From: Clostridia bacterium
Lineage (GTDB): Bacteria > Bacillota > Clostridia > Christensenellales > Aristaeellaceae
Direction of reading: 5' to 3'
Length of the DNA stretch: 64,000 nt
NCBI GenBank assembly: GCA_017395065.1
Contig: JAFPWH010000047.1
Span: 18,938-82,937, forward strand
Shown: positions 42,223-50,928 of the stretch, piece after piece
Layout of the letters: every line of letters begins with the position of its first letter
Numbering within the stretch: position 1 is the first letter of the stretch
Notes under the pieces: model-generated
Databases searched by the model: none
What the model saw: only the letters and a program-made list of their open reading frames with translations
Told to the model about the DNA's origin: nothing
Position numbers and translations under genes: made by a program

Positions 42223-42810
42223 ATGTACAAACTGCAAGTCAGGCTGCAAAAGCTCATATGCCTTATGGCGCTCGTATCGGGCACGGTGATGTTCGTCTAT
42301 TCGCTGGGCATGCTGACGGACTTGTACGACATGCTCTACAGTATGATCCCCGATCCCGACGAACTGGACAAGGCCAGGGTCGCGGGCGCGCGCATCTATT
42401 ACGACATGCAGCCGTTCAACAGGTACCTGCTCTACTGCGGCATAGGCCTGATCGTCTTATCCTGCGTGCTGTTCCTTACCAATACCCACAAACGCAGGCG
42501 CTATTACGTGGGCAACTACATAGCCACCGGCCTGAACGTCGTCTGCCAGCTCGCCGCAGCCTGGTACATGCACGTGAACGTGGCAAAATTCAAGCATATC
42601 TACCTGACCACCGTGGACTTTGCACAGCTGGAAAGGCGGCTCAGCCGCGTCGGAACCTATACCGATTCCACCTTCTGGTTCGACGTCCACTACTTCGTAC
42701 TGGTACTGGCGATCATAGCGTCGCTGCTTCTGATTTTGAACATCCTCTGGAAAGTAAAGCTCATGCACGGGGAGAGAGACCTCGTCGTGGAAGGAAAGGC
42801 GGTGTCCTGA
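42223..42810 (+). CDS. Operon membrane protein A, four helices
   Basis: A 195-residue protein with four predicted membrane helices (about 12-35, 68-88, 98-120, 155-180) and a conserved-looking loop YSMIPDPDELDKARVAGARI between the first two. GGGGAGG precedes the ATG. It lies between the solute-binding protein and an ATPase gene. I recognise no family. It may act as an accessory subunit of the importer. Its stop overlaps the next start by one base (TGATG). Confidence 0.7.
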   Translation: MYKLQVRLQKLICLMALVSGTVMFVYSLGMLTDLYDMLYSMIPDPDELDKARVAGARIYYDMQPFNRYLLYCGIGLIVLSCVLFLTNTHKRRRYYVGNYIATGLNVVCQLAAAWYMHVNVAKFKHIYLTTVDFAQLERRLSRVGTYTDSTFWFDVHYFVLVLAIIASLLLILNILWKVKLMHGERDLVVEGKAVS

Positions 42811-43337
42811 TGAACGAAGAACGTTCCATTGAAGTGGACCGCATGCGGTTTACCAAAAACACGCAGTCGTCGAGAATGGCTATTCTGGCCATCGTCTTCA
42901 ACGTGCTTTACTTTATCAGTATCTATAAATCCGATGTGGGCAACTATTATTACACGGCGCTCATCGGCATATCCATCGTCTACAACCTCGTGTTTATGCT
43001 GCTGACCTTCCTTTGCTCGGAGGGCGTGAAAAACTATAAACGCGGGTTTTCCTGGGCGATGATCGCGCTGGGAATAATGCAGATCGTCAGGATCTTCATC
43101 ATTCCCGCCAAAATGCACGGCACGGTCATCGAGAAGGGCGCGCAGACCGTGCTCCATATACTGAACTACCACATCCCCGCCACGATGGACGTGGCCGTGA
43201 TGGGACTTGGGCAGTTCATACTGGTCGTGGTTTTGCTGATCCTGTCCGCGCTGTGCCTGTTCAGGGGCGCGGCGGTGAACTTCAAAAAGAGCCGCGCTTT
43301 GGCGGACCACATCGCCAACCTCAATATGCAGCTGTAA
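42810..43337 (+). CDS. Operon membrane protein B, four helices
   Basis: A 175-residue protein with four predicted helices (about 23-43, 48-68, 80-98, 127-150), a basic loop (GVKNYKRGFSW) and a short cytoplasmic C-terminus (VNFKKSRALADHIANLNMQL). It is coupled to protein A by a TGATG overlap and is followed 14 bases later by the ATPase gene. No family recognised. The similar size and helix number to protein A suggest they could pair. Confidence 0.7.
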   Translation: MNEERSIEVDRMRFTKNTQSSRMAILAIVFNVLYFISIYKSDVGNYYYTALIGISIVYNLVFMLLTFLCSEGVKNYKRGFSWAMIALGIMQIVRIFIIPAKMHGTVIEKGAQTVLHILNYHIPATMDVAVMGLGQFILVVVLLILSALCLFRGAAVNFKKSRALADHIANLNMQL

Positions 43338-43351
43338 AGGAGGTACCGTTA

Positions 43352-44428
43352 ATGGCGCAGCTGAACTTGCAGCATCTTGACAAGATCTACGACAATAACG
43401 TGCAGGCGGTGTACGACTTCAATCTCGACGTCGCGGACGGCGAACTGATCGTTCTGGTCGGGCCCTCCGGCTGCGGAAAGTCGACGACGCTGAGAATGGT
43501 GGCAGGCCTGGAGGACATTTCGGCCGGGCACCTGCTCCTCGACGGCAGAGACATCACCCGCGCTCCCGCAAAAGACAGAGACATGGCCATGGTCTTTCAG
43601 AACTACGCGCTGTACGGCCACATGACCATCTACGAGAACATGGCCTTTTCGCTGACGCTCCGCCACGAAGACAAAAACGTCATCCACAAAAAGGTGCTCG
43701 CGGCGGCGGAGATACTGGGGCTCACCGAGCAGCTCAACAAAAAGCCCAGCCAGCTCTCCGGCGGGCAGCGGCAAAGGGTCGCAATGGGGCGCTCAATCGT
43801 AAGGAATCCGAAGGTTTTCCTGTTCGACGAGCCGCTGAGCAACCTGGACGCAAAGCTTCGCGGCGCGACGCGAAGGGAGATCCTCCTTTTGCACAAGCGC
43901 CTCGGCGCGACGATGCTCTACGTCACCCACGACCAGACCGAAGCGCTCACGCTCGCCGACCGCATCGTGTGCATGTCCATGGGGCACGTGCAGCAGATCG
44001 GCACGCCCCTTGAACTCTACGACCGGCCGGACAACATCTTCGTAGCCAGCTTTATCGGCCTTCCGCCGATGAATATGTTCGACGTGCTGTTCGTGGACGG
44101 AAAACTTCGGGGCAAGGGCTTCGAAGTGGCGCTCAGCGACGAACAGAAGCACACGCTCAGGCATCATTACGGGCTCGAGCTGGTCTTGGGCGTGCGCCCG
44201 GAGGACATTTCGCTGGGCGACGACATAAGCATGCTCGTCTCCACCAACGAAAACCTCGGTATGAACACGCTGGTGCACGGCCAGATGGGTACTTCTGGCG
44301 AAAGGGTGACCGCGAAGCTTCGCGGCTGGTGCAGCTTTACCGGCGGCGATCTTGCGCGTGTCAAAATCACGAAAATGCATTTCTTCGATAAGGATACCAC
44401 CCGCGCGATACGTCAGGAGGATCGGTAA
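43352..44428 (+). CDS. Sugar ABC transporter ATPase, MsmX/UgpC type
   Basis: A 358-residue ATPase with Walker [12 protein letters not shown]-loop VFQNYAL, signature [12 protein letters not shown], Walker [14 protein letters not shown] and H-loop YVTHDQTEA all intact. A C-terminal TOBE-like regulatory region (about 245-358) contains [16 protein letters not shown]. Such ATPases drive CUT1 importers and can serve several transporters. AAAGGAGG precedes ATG 43352. A second complete ATPase domain, fused to GH105, is encoded 1.2 kb downstream, so the pair could form a heterodimeric motor. Confidence 0.93.
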   Translation: MAQLNLQHLDKIYDNNVQAVYDFNLDVADGELIVLVGPSGCGKSTTLRMVAGLEDISAGHLLLDGRDITRAPAKDRDMAMVFQNYALYGHMTIYENMAFSLTLRHEDKNVIHKKVLAAAEILGLTEQLNKKPSQLSGGQRQRVAMGRSIVRNPKVFLFDEPLSNLDAKLRGATRREILLLHKRLGATMLYVTHDQTEALTLADRIVCMSMGHVQQIGTPLELYDRPDNIFVASFIGLPPMNMFDVLFVDGKLRGKGFEVALSDEQKHTLRHHYGLELVLGVRPEDISLGDDISMLVSTNENLGMNTLVHGQMGTSGERVTAKLRGWCSFTGGDLARVKITKMHFFDKDTTRAIRQEDR

Positions 44429-44430
44429 AG

Positions 44431-44991
44431 ATGGGCAACAGGGTCTTGAAAGCCATTACGGAATTCTTCCGCAAGCGCCTGGTCGCGATCAAACGAAAGC
44501 CCCACACCATACCGCTTTTGGTCTTTGGCATCGCCTACGTTTACTATTCGCTGAACCTGAGCTACATCGCGGATTCCACGACGATCGTCCACAGCAAGGG
44601 TCTGGGGCTGACCGAATTTCTGTCGATGCTGTTCGGCGTTTTGCTTTTGGTGTGCTTCATGAACGCCTTCCCGCACCGGAAAAAGGTCAACGTCCCGATG
44701 CTTGTCATCATGTTTCTGATGGTCGGCCTGGTGTTCTACTGCGATATGTACTACGCCGGAAAACTGAACGACCGCTTCGCCCCGGGCATGGATTTTCCGG
44801 CTGCCTGGCACGCGTTCGTCGATCCCACGCTCACCACCCTCAGGTGGCACAGGATACTGCTCCTTATCGGCGTTGCGCTGACCGCGCTTTTGCCGGTGTA
44901 TACGCCCCTGCTTCGCAAGATCAATACGAACGTCCGCATCGAAGACAACGGCAATATCAGCTCCATCGACTTAAGCGGCGAGGATGCCTGA
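44431..44991 (+). CDS. Operon membrane protein C, four helices
   Basis: A 186-residue protein with a basic N-terminal segment (FFRKRLVAIKRKPHTIP), four helices (about 27-48, 60-80, 88-108, 140-160) and an acidic C-terminal tail. AGGAGG lies ten bases before the ATG, two bases after the ATPase stop. No family recognised. It has the same size class as membrane proteins A, B and D, and sits between the two ATPase genes. Confidence 0.7.
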   Translation: MGNRVLKAITEFFRKRLVAIKRKPHTIPLLVFGIAYVYYSLNLSYIADSTTIVHSKGLGLTEFLSMLFGVLLLVCFMNAFPHRKKVNVPMLVIMFLMVGLVFYCDMYYAGKLNDRFAPGMDFPAAWHAFVDPTLTTLRWHRILLLIGVALTALLPVYTPLLRKINTNVRIEDNGNISSIDLSGEDA

Positions 44992-45604
44992 GCGCACCAT
45001 GGCGACGAGACAGCCCGAGAAAAACACAGAGAAGGGCAAGTCCACGGCGGATTACTACAAGCTGAACACCAAAGCCATCGAAGAGCTGGTCAGCGCGAAC
45101 AAGGAGAATTCGCCTGCTGTCTCCCCGAAGGAGTTCAAGCGGTACGGTGCAAAAAAGCATCTGACCCTCAGCCAGTGGCTAAAGGCGCTGCTCATCAAAA
45201 TATGGTTAAGCGGCGCGGTGTGCTACTTTTTCCTCTGGGGGCTGGGCGCCTACATCCGCTCGTCGCTCGATCTCTGGCTGGTCACGGCCGCGGCGCTTGG
45301 CTTCGTTACCGACCTTGTGACGAACAACATACTGCGGCTTGCCGAAAAGGACGAGGGAGCAAGCGCCCGCTACATGATGCTGCCCCAAAAGAAAAAGTTT
45401 TACACACTGCCGCTGAACGTCCTGTACGCCTGCGTCCTGATGGCGCTCGACATAACGACCTATGCGCTTTTGAGGCTCGACGTGGAGCCGGTGCTCTTCG
45501 GCGTCATCACCACGCTGTGGGACCTTGCGCTGATCGAAGCAAAGCATCTGATAAAGAGAATCGTCGCCGACGCGCGCGAGAAAGCCGGAAATACCCAAAG
45601 GTAG
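44984..45604 (+). CDS. Operon membrane protein D, four helices
   Basis: A 206-residue protein with a long charged cytoplasmic N-terminus (about 1-65) followed by hydrophobic helices near 70-92, 96-112, 145-163 and 168-185. The chosen start overlaps the preceding gene by eight bases; ATG 44999 (MATRQPEKN) is equally possible because neither has a well-spaced ribosome site, and translational coupling is likely. No family recognised. It immediately precedes the GH105-ATPase fusion. Confidence 0.65.
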   Translation: MPERTMATRQPEKNTEKGKSTADYYKLNTKAIEELVSANKENSPAVSPKEFKRYGAKKHLTLSQWLKALLIKIWLSGAVCYFFLWGLGAYIRSSLDLWLVTAAALGFVTDLVTNNILRLAEKDEGASARYMMLPQKKKFYTLPLNVLYACVLMALDITTYALLRLDVEPVLFGVITTLWDLALIEAKHLIKRIVADAREKAGNTQR

Positions 45605-45626
45605 TTTACACATGAGGTGACTGGTC

Positions 45627-47822
45627 ATGTACGAAAACATCGAAAAATACGTGCTCAATCTGGTTAAGCAGTCCTCGCCCGAGCATACGGTCTGGAATCA
45701 GGAAAGGATACGGCAGAGCAAGCCCACCAGCTGGAACTACGTGGACGGCTGCATGCTGACCGCGCTTTTGAACATGGCCGAGATCACCGGCGACGGCACG
45801 TATTTCGCCTTTGTCGAGTCGATGCTCGACTGGTTCGTAAACGAAGACGGCAGCATAAAGACGCTGGCGGCGGACAAGCACAGCCTGGACGACATAAACG
45901 AAGGCCGCGTGCTGTTCGAGGTCTATAGGCGAACCGGCAAGGCAAAGTATCAAAAGGCCATACAGACGCTCGTTCAGCAGGTGAACAGGCAGCCGCGCAC
46001 GCCCTCGGGCAACTTCTGGCACAAGGCGATCTATCCCAACCAGGTCTGGCTCGACGGCATCTACATGGTCATGCCGTTTTTGGCACTGTACATCAATTCG
46101 CAGGGCAAGGAAGACTATTCCGACATCGTCCGGCAAATCAAAAACGTCGAAGCCCACATGCGGGACCCCGAGACCGGCCTGTACTATCACGGCTACGACG
46201 AGAGCAAAAGCATCTTCTGGGCAGACAGCGAGACGGGCTTAAGCCAGAACTTCTGGCTCAGGGCCATCGGCTGGTTCAGCGTCGCGCTTGTGGACCTGAT
46301 CGAGATCATGCGGCCGGGAGAGGACAGAAACGAGCTCGTTCGCATCTTTTCAAGGCTGTGCTCCGACATCTCCGTTTACCGGGACCCGGACAGCGGCATG
46401 TATTATCAGGTGGTCGACAAAGCGGGGCAGCAGGGCAACTACCTCGAAAGCAGCGGCAGCTGCATGATCGCATACGCGATGCTTAAAGGCGCGCGCCTTG
46501 GCGTACTGGACAGCGATTATTCCGAGCTGGGGCAAAAGACCTTCGACGGCGTGGTAAAGCGCTGCCTTAAATTTGAAGGCGACGAAATGTCCCTGGGCAG
46601 CATCTGCCTCGTGGCGGGCCTCGGTCCGGAAAACAACCGCAAGCGCGACGGCAGCTTTGCCTACTACATCTCCGAGCCGATCGTCGAAAACGACGCAAAG
46701 GGCACCGCGCCCTTCGTGATGGCCTACACCGAGATCAGGCGGCTTGCGTTTCTGACGCTTCGCAACATCAACAAAATCTACCCCAACGGCTTCCACGCGG
46801 TGCACAATTTCTCGATGGACATCCGCAAGGGCGAGTTCGTGGTGTTCGTTGGCCCTTCCGGCTGCGGAAAATCCACGACGCTGCGCATGATCGCAGGCCT
46901 TGAGGATATCTCCAGCGGCGAATTTTTGATCGACGGAAAGCGCGCCAACGAAAAGTCGCCCAGGCAAAGGGGCATCGCGATGGTGTTCCAGAGCTACGCG
47001 CTGTACCCACAGATGACCGTGTACGACAATATCGGCTTCGGCCTGAACCTTCAGGGCGTGGACGAAAGCGAGATCGAACAGCGCGTAAACAACACCGCGC
47101 GCATACTGGGCCTTACCGACTACCTCGACCGCCTGCCCAGGGCGCTCTCCGGCGGCCAAAGGCAGAGGGTTGCCATCGGCCGCGCCATCATCCGCAAGGT
47201 GGGCGTGTTTTTGATGGACGAGCCGCTGAGCAACCTGGACGCAAAGCAGCGCGTGACGATGCGCTACGAGATCGCCCAAATCCACCGCCAGACCGGCGCG
47301 ACCACGATCTACGTAACGCACGACCAGACCGAGGCGATGACGCTGGCAGACAGGATCGTGGTCATGAAGGAAGGGTACGTACAGCAGATCGGCACGCCGC
47401 ACGATCTGTACTTCCATCCCGCGAACGTTTTCGTGGCGGGCTTTATCGGCGAACCGCCGATGAACTTCATACGCCAGACGGTCGAAAACGGCTGTGTGCA
47501 TTTCGGCGAAACGAAGCTAAATCTCAGCCTGAAGCTCAAAAACGCGGACGACTGGGAGGGCAAGCCCGTCGTATTCGGCTTCCGGCCCGAAAGCGTCTCC
47601 CTCCAGCCGGTAAGCGACGCCTATCGCTTTACGTGCAACGTGGAGCTTACAGAAATGCTGGGCGACTACACAAACGTATACATCACCGAGGGCGAGGAAC
47701 AGGCGATCCTCAAGGTGGATTCGCACGACACGCCCGAGACCGATCGGGACATCACCTTCTACGTGCCCTACGACAGCGTGTACCTTTTCGACGGGGAGAG
47801 CGAGAAGGTCATAGAAGAATGA
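45627..47822 (+). CDS. GH105 unsaturated rhamnogalacturonyl hydrolase fused to an MsmX/UgpC-type ABC ATPase
   Basis: A 731-residue fusion. Residues 1-373 are a complete GH105 (YteR/RhiN-like) (alpha/alpha)6 hydrolase with WLDGIYM, whose Asp143 matches the YteR catalytic position, and end normally at AYTEIRRL. Residues 374-731 are a complete sugar-ABC ATPase that begins AFLTLRNINKIYPNG, the usual start of this family minus its Met: Walker [10 protein letters not shown] (409-417), signature LSGGQ (507-511), Walker B VFLMDE (527-532), YVTHDQTEA, and the C-terminal regulatory domain. There is no linker and no internal stop or start. The known GH105 reaction removes the unsaturated uronic acid from pectin disaccharides in the cytoplasm. 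GAGGTGAC precedes the ATG. It is the last gene of the operon. Confidence 0.93.
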   Translation: MYENIEKYVLNLVKQSSPEHTVWNQERIRQSKPTSWNYVDGCMLTALLNMAEITGDGTYFAFVESMLDWFVNEDGSIKTLAADKHSLDDINEGRVLFEVYRRTGKAKYQKAIQTLVQQVNRQPRTPSGNFWHKAIYPNQVWLDGIYMVMPFLALYINSQGKEDYSDIVRQIKNVEAHMRDPETGLYYHGYDESKSIFWADSETGLSQNFWLRAIGWFSVALVDLIEIMRPGEDRNELVRIFSRLCSDISVYRDPDSGMYYQVVDKAGQQGNYLESSGSCMIAYAMLKGARLGVLDSDYSELGQKTFDGVVKRCLKFEGDEMSLGSICLVAGLGPENNRKRDGSFAYYISEPIVENDAKGTAPFVMAYTEIRRLAFLTLRNINKIYPNGFHAVHNFSMDIRKGEFVVFVGPSGCGKSTTLRMIAGLEDISSGEFLIDGKRANEKSPRQRGIAMVFQSYALYPQMTVYDNIGFGLNLQGVDESEIEQRVNNTARILGLTDYLDRLPRALSGGQRQRVAIGRAIIRKVGVFLMDEPLSNLDAKQRVTMRYEIAQIHRQTGATTIYVTHDQTEAMTLADRIVVMKEGYVQQIGTPHDLYFHPANVFVAGFIGEPPMNFIRQTVENGCVHFGETKLNLSLKLKNADDWEGKPVVFGFRPESVSLQPVSDAYRFTCNVELTEMLGDYTNVYITEGEEQAILKVDSHDTPETDRDITFYVPYDSVYLFDGESEKVIEE

Positions 47823-47867
47823 ATTACATACCGTGCATAATAAACGAAGCTGACAGATACTCCGTGC

Positions 47868-47910
47868 ACAAACAGGCAGAGGACGAAAGTGCGTCCTCTG
47901 CCTGTTCTTT
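47868..47910. terminator. Bidirectional terminator
   Basis: A perfect 14-bp stem (47871-47884 with 47893-47906) and TTC TTT after it separate the import operon from the convergent GalE operon. Confidence 0.85.
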
Positions 47911-47924
47911 CAGTTTTCGCGGCC

Positions 47925-48935
47925 TTATCTGTACCCCTTCGGGTTTTTGCTCTGCCAGTTCCAGCCGTCGCGGCACATGTCCTCCAATGTGCGCGTGGCC
48001 TTCCAGCCGAGCAGCCTTTCGGCCTTGGAGGGGTCGGCGTAGCTCGCGTCCAGATCGCCCGGACGGCGGGGGCCGATCACGTATTTGACGGGGATGTTGT
48101 TGACCTTCTGGAAGGCGTTGACCATGTCCAGCACGCTGTAGCCTACGCCGGTGCCCAGATTGATGGCCTCCACGCCCTTGTGCGAGCGGGCGTAGCGCAC
48201 CGCGCAGGCGTGCCCTTCGGCCAGGTCGCAAACGTGCAGGTAGTCCCTGACGCCCGTGCCGTCGTGGGTGTTGTAGTCGTTTCCGAATATGGTCAGATGG
48301 TCCCTGAGACCCACCGCGGTTTGGCAGATGTAGGGCATCAGGTTGTTGGGGATGCCGCTGGGGTCTTCGCCGATCATTCCGCTGGGATGCGCGCCAACGG
48401 GGTTAAAGTACCTGAGCAGCACGCAGCTCAGATCCGGATCGGCCTTCGCCGCGTCGCGTATGATCTGCTCGTTCATGAACTTCGTCCAGCCGTAGGGATT
48501 GATGCAGCCAAGGCGCATGTCTTCCCGGAAGGGTACTTCGTCCTCGGGGTAGTACACCGTTGCGGAGGAGGAAAAGATCAGCTGCGTAACGCCGCAGCGC
48601 TTCATGGCGCTCAGCAGGCTTATTGTGCTGTCCAGATTGTTTCTGTAGTACTTCAGCGGCTTTTGCACGCTTTCGCCCACGGCTTTGTGGCCTGCGAAGT
48701 GGATCACGCTCTCCACGGCGTTTTCGTGCATGATCCTGACCAGCAATTCCTCGTCGCAGGCGTCGCCCTCGTAGGCCTTGATCTCCTTGCCGGTCAACTG
48801 CTTTACGCGGCGCAGCGCCTCGGGGGAGGAGTTGTCGTAGTTGTCGATCACGACGGCGCTTTCGCCCTTTTCCAGCAGGTTCACCAGCGTGTGGGACGCG
48901 ATGTAGCCCGCGCCGCCCGTTACAAGTATGCTCAT
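47925..48935 (-). CDS. galE: UDP-glucose 4-epimerase
   Basis: A 336-residue extended short-chain dehydrogenase. The NAD motif is TGGAGYIASH at the N-terminus (Ala replaces the more usual Gly at one position). SSSATVYY and YGWTK supply the catalytic Ser/Thr, Tyr and Lys. It interconverts UDP-glucose with UDP-galactose, and probably UDP-GlcNAc with UDP-GalNAc, as in bifidobacterial LnpD. It is last of a three-gene operon with the kinase (four-base ATGA overlap) and nucleotidyltransferase. Confidence 0.95.
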   Translation of the reverse strand: MSILVTGGAGYIASHTLVNLLEKGESAVVIDNYDNSSPEALRRVKQLTGKEIKAYEGDACDEELLVRIMHENAVESVIHFAGHKAVGESVQKPLKYYRNNLDSTISLLSAMKRCGVTQLIFSSSATVYYPEDEVPFREDMRLGCINPYGWTKFMNEQIIRDAAKADPDLSCVLLRYFNPVGAHPSGMIGEDPSGIPNNLMPYICQTAVGLRDHLTIFGNDYNTHDGTGVRDYLHVCDLAEGHACAVRYARSHKGVEAINLGTGVGYSVLDMVNAFQKVNNIPVKYVIGPRRPGDLDASYADPSKAERLLGWKATRTLEDMCRDGWNWQSKNPKGYR

Positions 48936-50005
48936 GCTTCAGCCTCCTGAGTGATGATTCGTTCTATTTCGTTCATTTTGTCTTCGGTGTCCGCCACCAG
49001 CTTCATCTGTGTTCTGGCGCGCACGAGATTGTGCTCGGCATACGCCGTATGGAAGTACGTGTCTCCGCTCAGATAGTCCGTAAGGAAGCGCGCGCCGCAC
49101 TCGTAGGTCATGAGATACGCGCCCCAGGGCAGCGTCTTTATCTCGGTTTCCGTGAGCGCTTCTTTGCAGCTGCCCAAAAAACCGCCCGCAAAAGCCCGGT
49201 ACAGTTCAAGGTCGAGCGAGACCTTGCTTACGTCCTTTTCGTCTTCGGCGGCTGTGGACGCGCCGGAACGGATGCAGTCGCCGAAATCGTTGCCCGTAAG
49301 CCCCGGCATCACGGTGTCCAGGTCGATCACGCACACGGGGGAGAGGGTGACGGGGTCGAGGATGACGTTGTTCAGCTTCGTGTCGTTGTGCGTCACGCGC
49401 AGCTTAAGCTTACCCTCCGCAAGAAGATTGAGCATCCTGCCCGCTTCCTGTTTCCGCGAAATGTAGAAATCGTATTCGGGCTTTACGCTCCTGAGCCGCC
49501 CGCACACGTCCTTTTCGGCGGCGCTTTCCAGGTCGCGCACGCGCTTGACCGTGTCGTGAAAGCGCGGTATCGTTTCGCCCAGCAGCGAGGCGTCAAAATC
49601 CTTGAGCGCCTGCTGAAAGCCGCCGAAGGCCGTGCCGCAGGTCTTAAGCTCCGCGGCGCAGGAGGCCTTTTCGAGGCTGATGCCCTCCGCGTATTCGTAC
49701 AGGCGGAAATACCCGCTTTCGTCGCGCAGATAGTCCTCCCCGCCCGCGGTCTTCAGAAAATGCAGCGAGCTTCCGGGCTTTCTGCGGTTCAGATACTCCG
49801 TCACGCGCACGATGTTTTGCATAAGCAGCTTAACGTTCGTGAACACGCGGTCGTTGATGCGCTGAAGCACGTATTTTTTGCCGTCAGCGCCCGTGATCAG
49901 CCGCGTCACGTTGATGTGCCCGTTGCCAAGCGGCGCGTCCTGCACTGCAGGCGCGCTTAGCTTAAAGGCGTTTGCTTCTTTCAGAAAATCGATCTCGTTT
50001 ACCAT
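48932..50005 (-). CDS. N-acetylhexosamine 1-kinase-like phosphotransferase
   Basis: A 357-residue kinase with the APH/choline-kinase fold. RVTHNDTKLNNVI (about 204) contains the catalytic Asp and IDLDTVMPG (about 227) the metal-binding Asp, as in NahK/LnpB, which phosphorylates GlcNAc and GalNAc at the anomeric carbon. It overlaps the nucleotidyltransferase gene by seven bases and galE by four. The trio reads as a salvage route: hexosamine to hexosamine-1-phosphate, to UDP-hexosamine, to epimerisation. Galactose-specific function is also possible. Confidence 0.88.
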   Translation of the reverse strand: MVNEIDFLKEANAFKLSAPAVQDAPLGNGHINVTRLITGADGKKYVLQRINDRVFTNVKLLMQNIVRVTEYLNRRKPGSSLHFLKTAGGEDYLRDESGYFRLYEYAEGISLEKASCAAELKTCGTAFGGFQQALKDFDASLLGETIPRFHDTVKRVRDLESAAEKDVCGRLRSVKPEYDFYISRKQEAGRMLNLLAEGKLKLRVTHNDTKLNNVILDPVTLSPVCVIDLDTVMPGLTGNDFGDCIRSGASTAAEDEKDVSKVSLDLELYRAFAGGFLGSCKEALTETEIKTLPWGAYLMTYECGARFLTDYLSGDTYFHTAYAEHNLVRARTQMKLVADTEDKMNEIERIITQEAEA

Positions 50006-50916
50006 AGCTTTTCGGGGTATACACCCGCGCTCCTCAATTCGTTAATGCCCTGCTTCGTGGCGGGCACGTCCTCCATGTAGGTCATGCCGAACCACTTTTC
50101 GTGCGTCGGCAGCACCCGTACGGCCCCTTCGCCGCTTTTGAGCAGCGCGCCGGGTACGTCCGGCAAATAGAATTCCGCCTTGAGCGGATTTGCGGGCATG
50201 TGGCTCAGAAGGAAGTCCTCAAAGCCCCGCCGCATCGCGTCAAAAATCGAGTGGTTGAAGATCCAGAAATTCAGCGAGACCGGCTTGGAGCCGCTCAGCG
50301 GGAAAAAGTCCGTCCCGTTTTCTGTGTATTTCGCGTTTTCGCCGTCCGCGAAAATCTTCGTGCGTTCTGTGATCGCCTTCAGAAGGCCGTTTTCGTCCGC
50401 CTCGCAGACGCCTCTTGCGACGGAGCCGTTGGGGGTCATGGTGTTTCTGAGCGGATAGCCCACCATCGCGTGCAGCGAGGAGGGATGCTCCGAATCCAGA
50501 AAAGCCGCGGCGGCCTCAAAGGCGCTCTTTCCGTAAAAGTCGTCGGCGTTTATGCACACGAAGCCGTCCGGCACCTCTTCTTCGCTGCACAGGGCGGCGT
50601 GTCCCGTTCCCCAGGGCTTGACCCTGCCCTCGGGCACTTTGAAGCCCGCGGGCAGACGGCTTTCGAGCGTCTGGTGCGCGTAGGCGACCTCCATGTGCTT
50701 TTGCACGTTTTTGCCGATCAGCTCGTGAAACACGCTCTCGCTCTCCGGCTTTATGACGAACACGACTTTTTCAAAGCCCGCGCGCATCGCGTCGTAGGCC
50801 GAATAGTCGATGATCAGATGTCCGTTTTCGTCCACGGGCGTGACCTGCTTTTGCCCGGCGGCACCGCCGAAGCGCGAGCCGAGCCCCGCCGCCATGATGA
50901 CCAGTGTCTTTTTCAT
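49999..50916 (-). CDS. NDP-sugar pyrophosphorylase-like nucleotidyltransferase
   Basis: A 305-residue nucleotidyltransferase starting MKKTLVIMAAGLGSRFGG, the nucleotide-binding signature of UDP-sugar and NDP-sugar pyrophosphorylases, with KPWGTGHAAL and INADDFYG for the base and metal. It should convert a sugar-1-phosphate and UTP to UDP-sugar, taking the place of LnpC/GalT in the neighbouring salvage pathway. GAGG precedes the ATG 14 bases away. It is the first gene of the operon with the kinase and galE. Confidence 0.9.
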   Translation of the reverse strand: MKKTLVIMAAGLGSRFGGAAGQKQVTPVDENGHLIIDYSAYDAMRAGFEKVVFVIKPESESVFHELIGKNVQKHMEVAYAHQTLESRLPAGFKVPEGRVKPWGTGHAALCSEEEVPDGFVCINADDFYGKSAFEAAAAFLDSEHPSSLHAMVGYPLRNTMTPNGSVARGVCEADENGLLKAITERTKIFADGENAKYTENGTDFFPLSGSKPVSLNFWIFNHSIFDAMRRGFEDFLLSHMPANPLKAEFYLPDVPGALLKSGEGAVRVLPTHEKWFGMTYMEDVPATKQGINELRSAGVYPEKLW

Positions 50917-50928
50917 TGTGTTTTAACC

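Noticed and set aside
40062..42284. 740-codon open frame on the minus strand opposite the large binding protein
   Set aside because: Same reason: codon-bias shadow of a highly expressed gene; repetitive Val/Asp/Gly composition and no recognisable motif.
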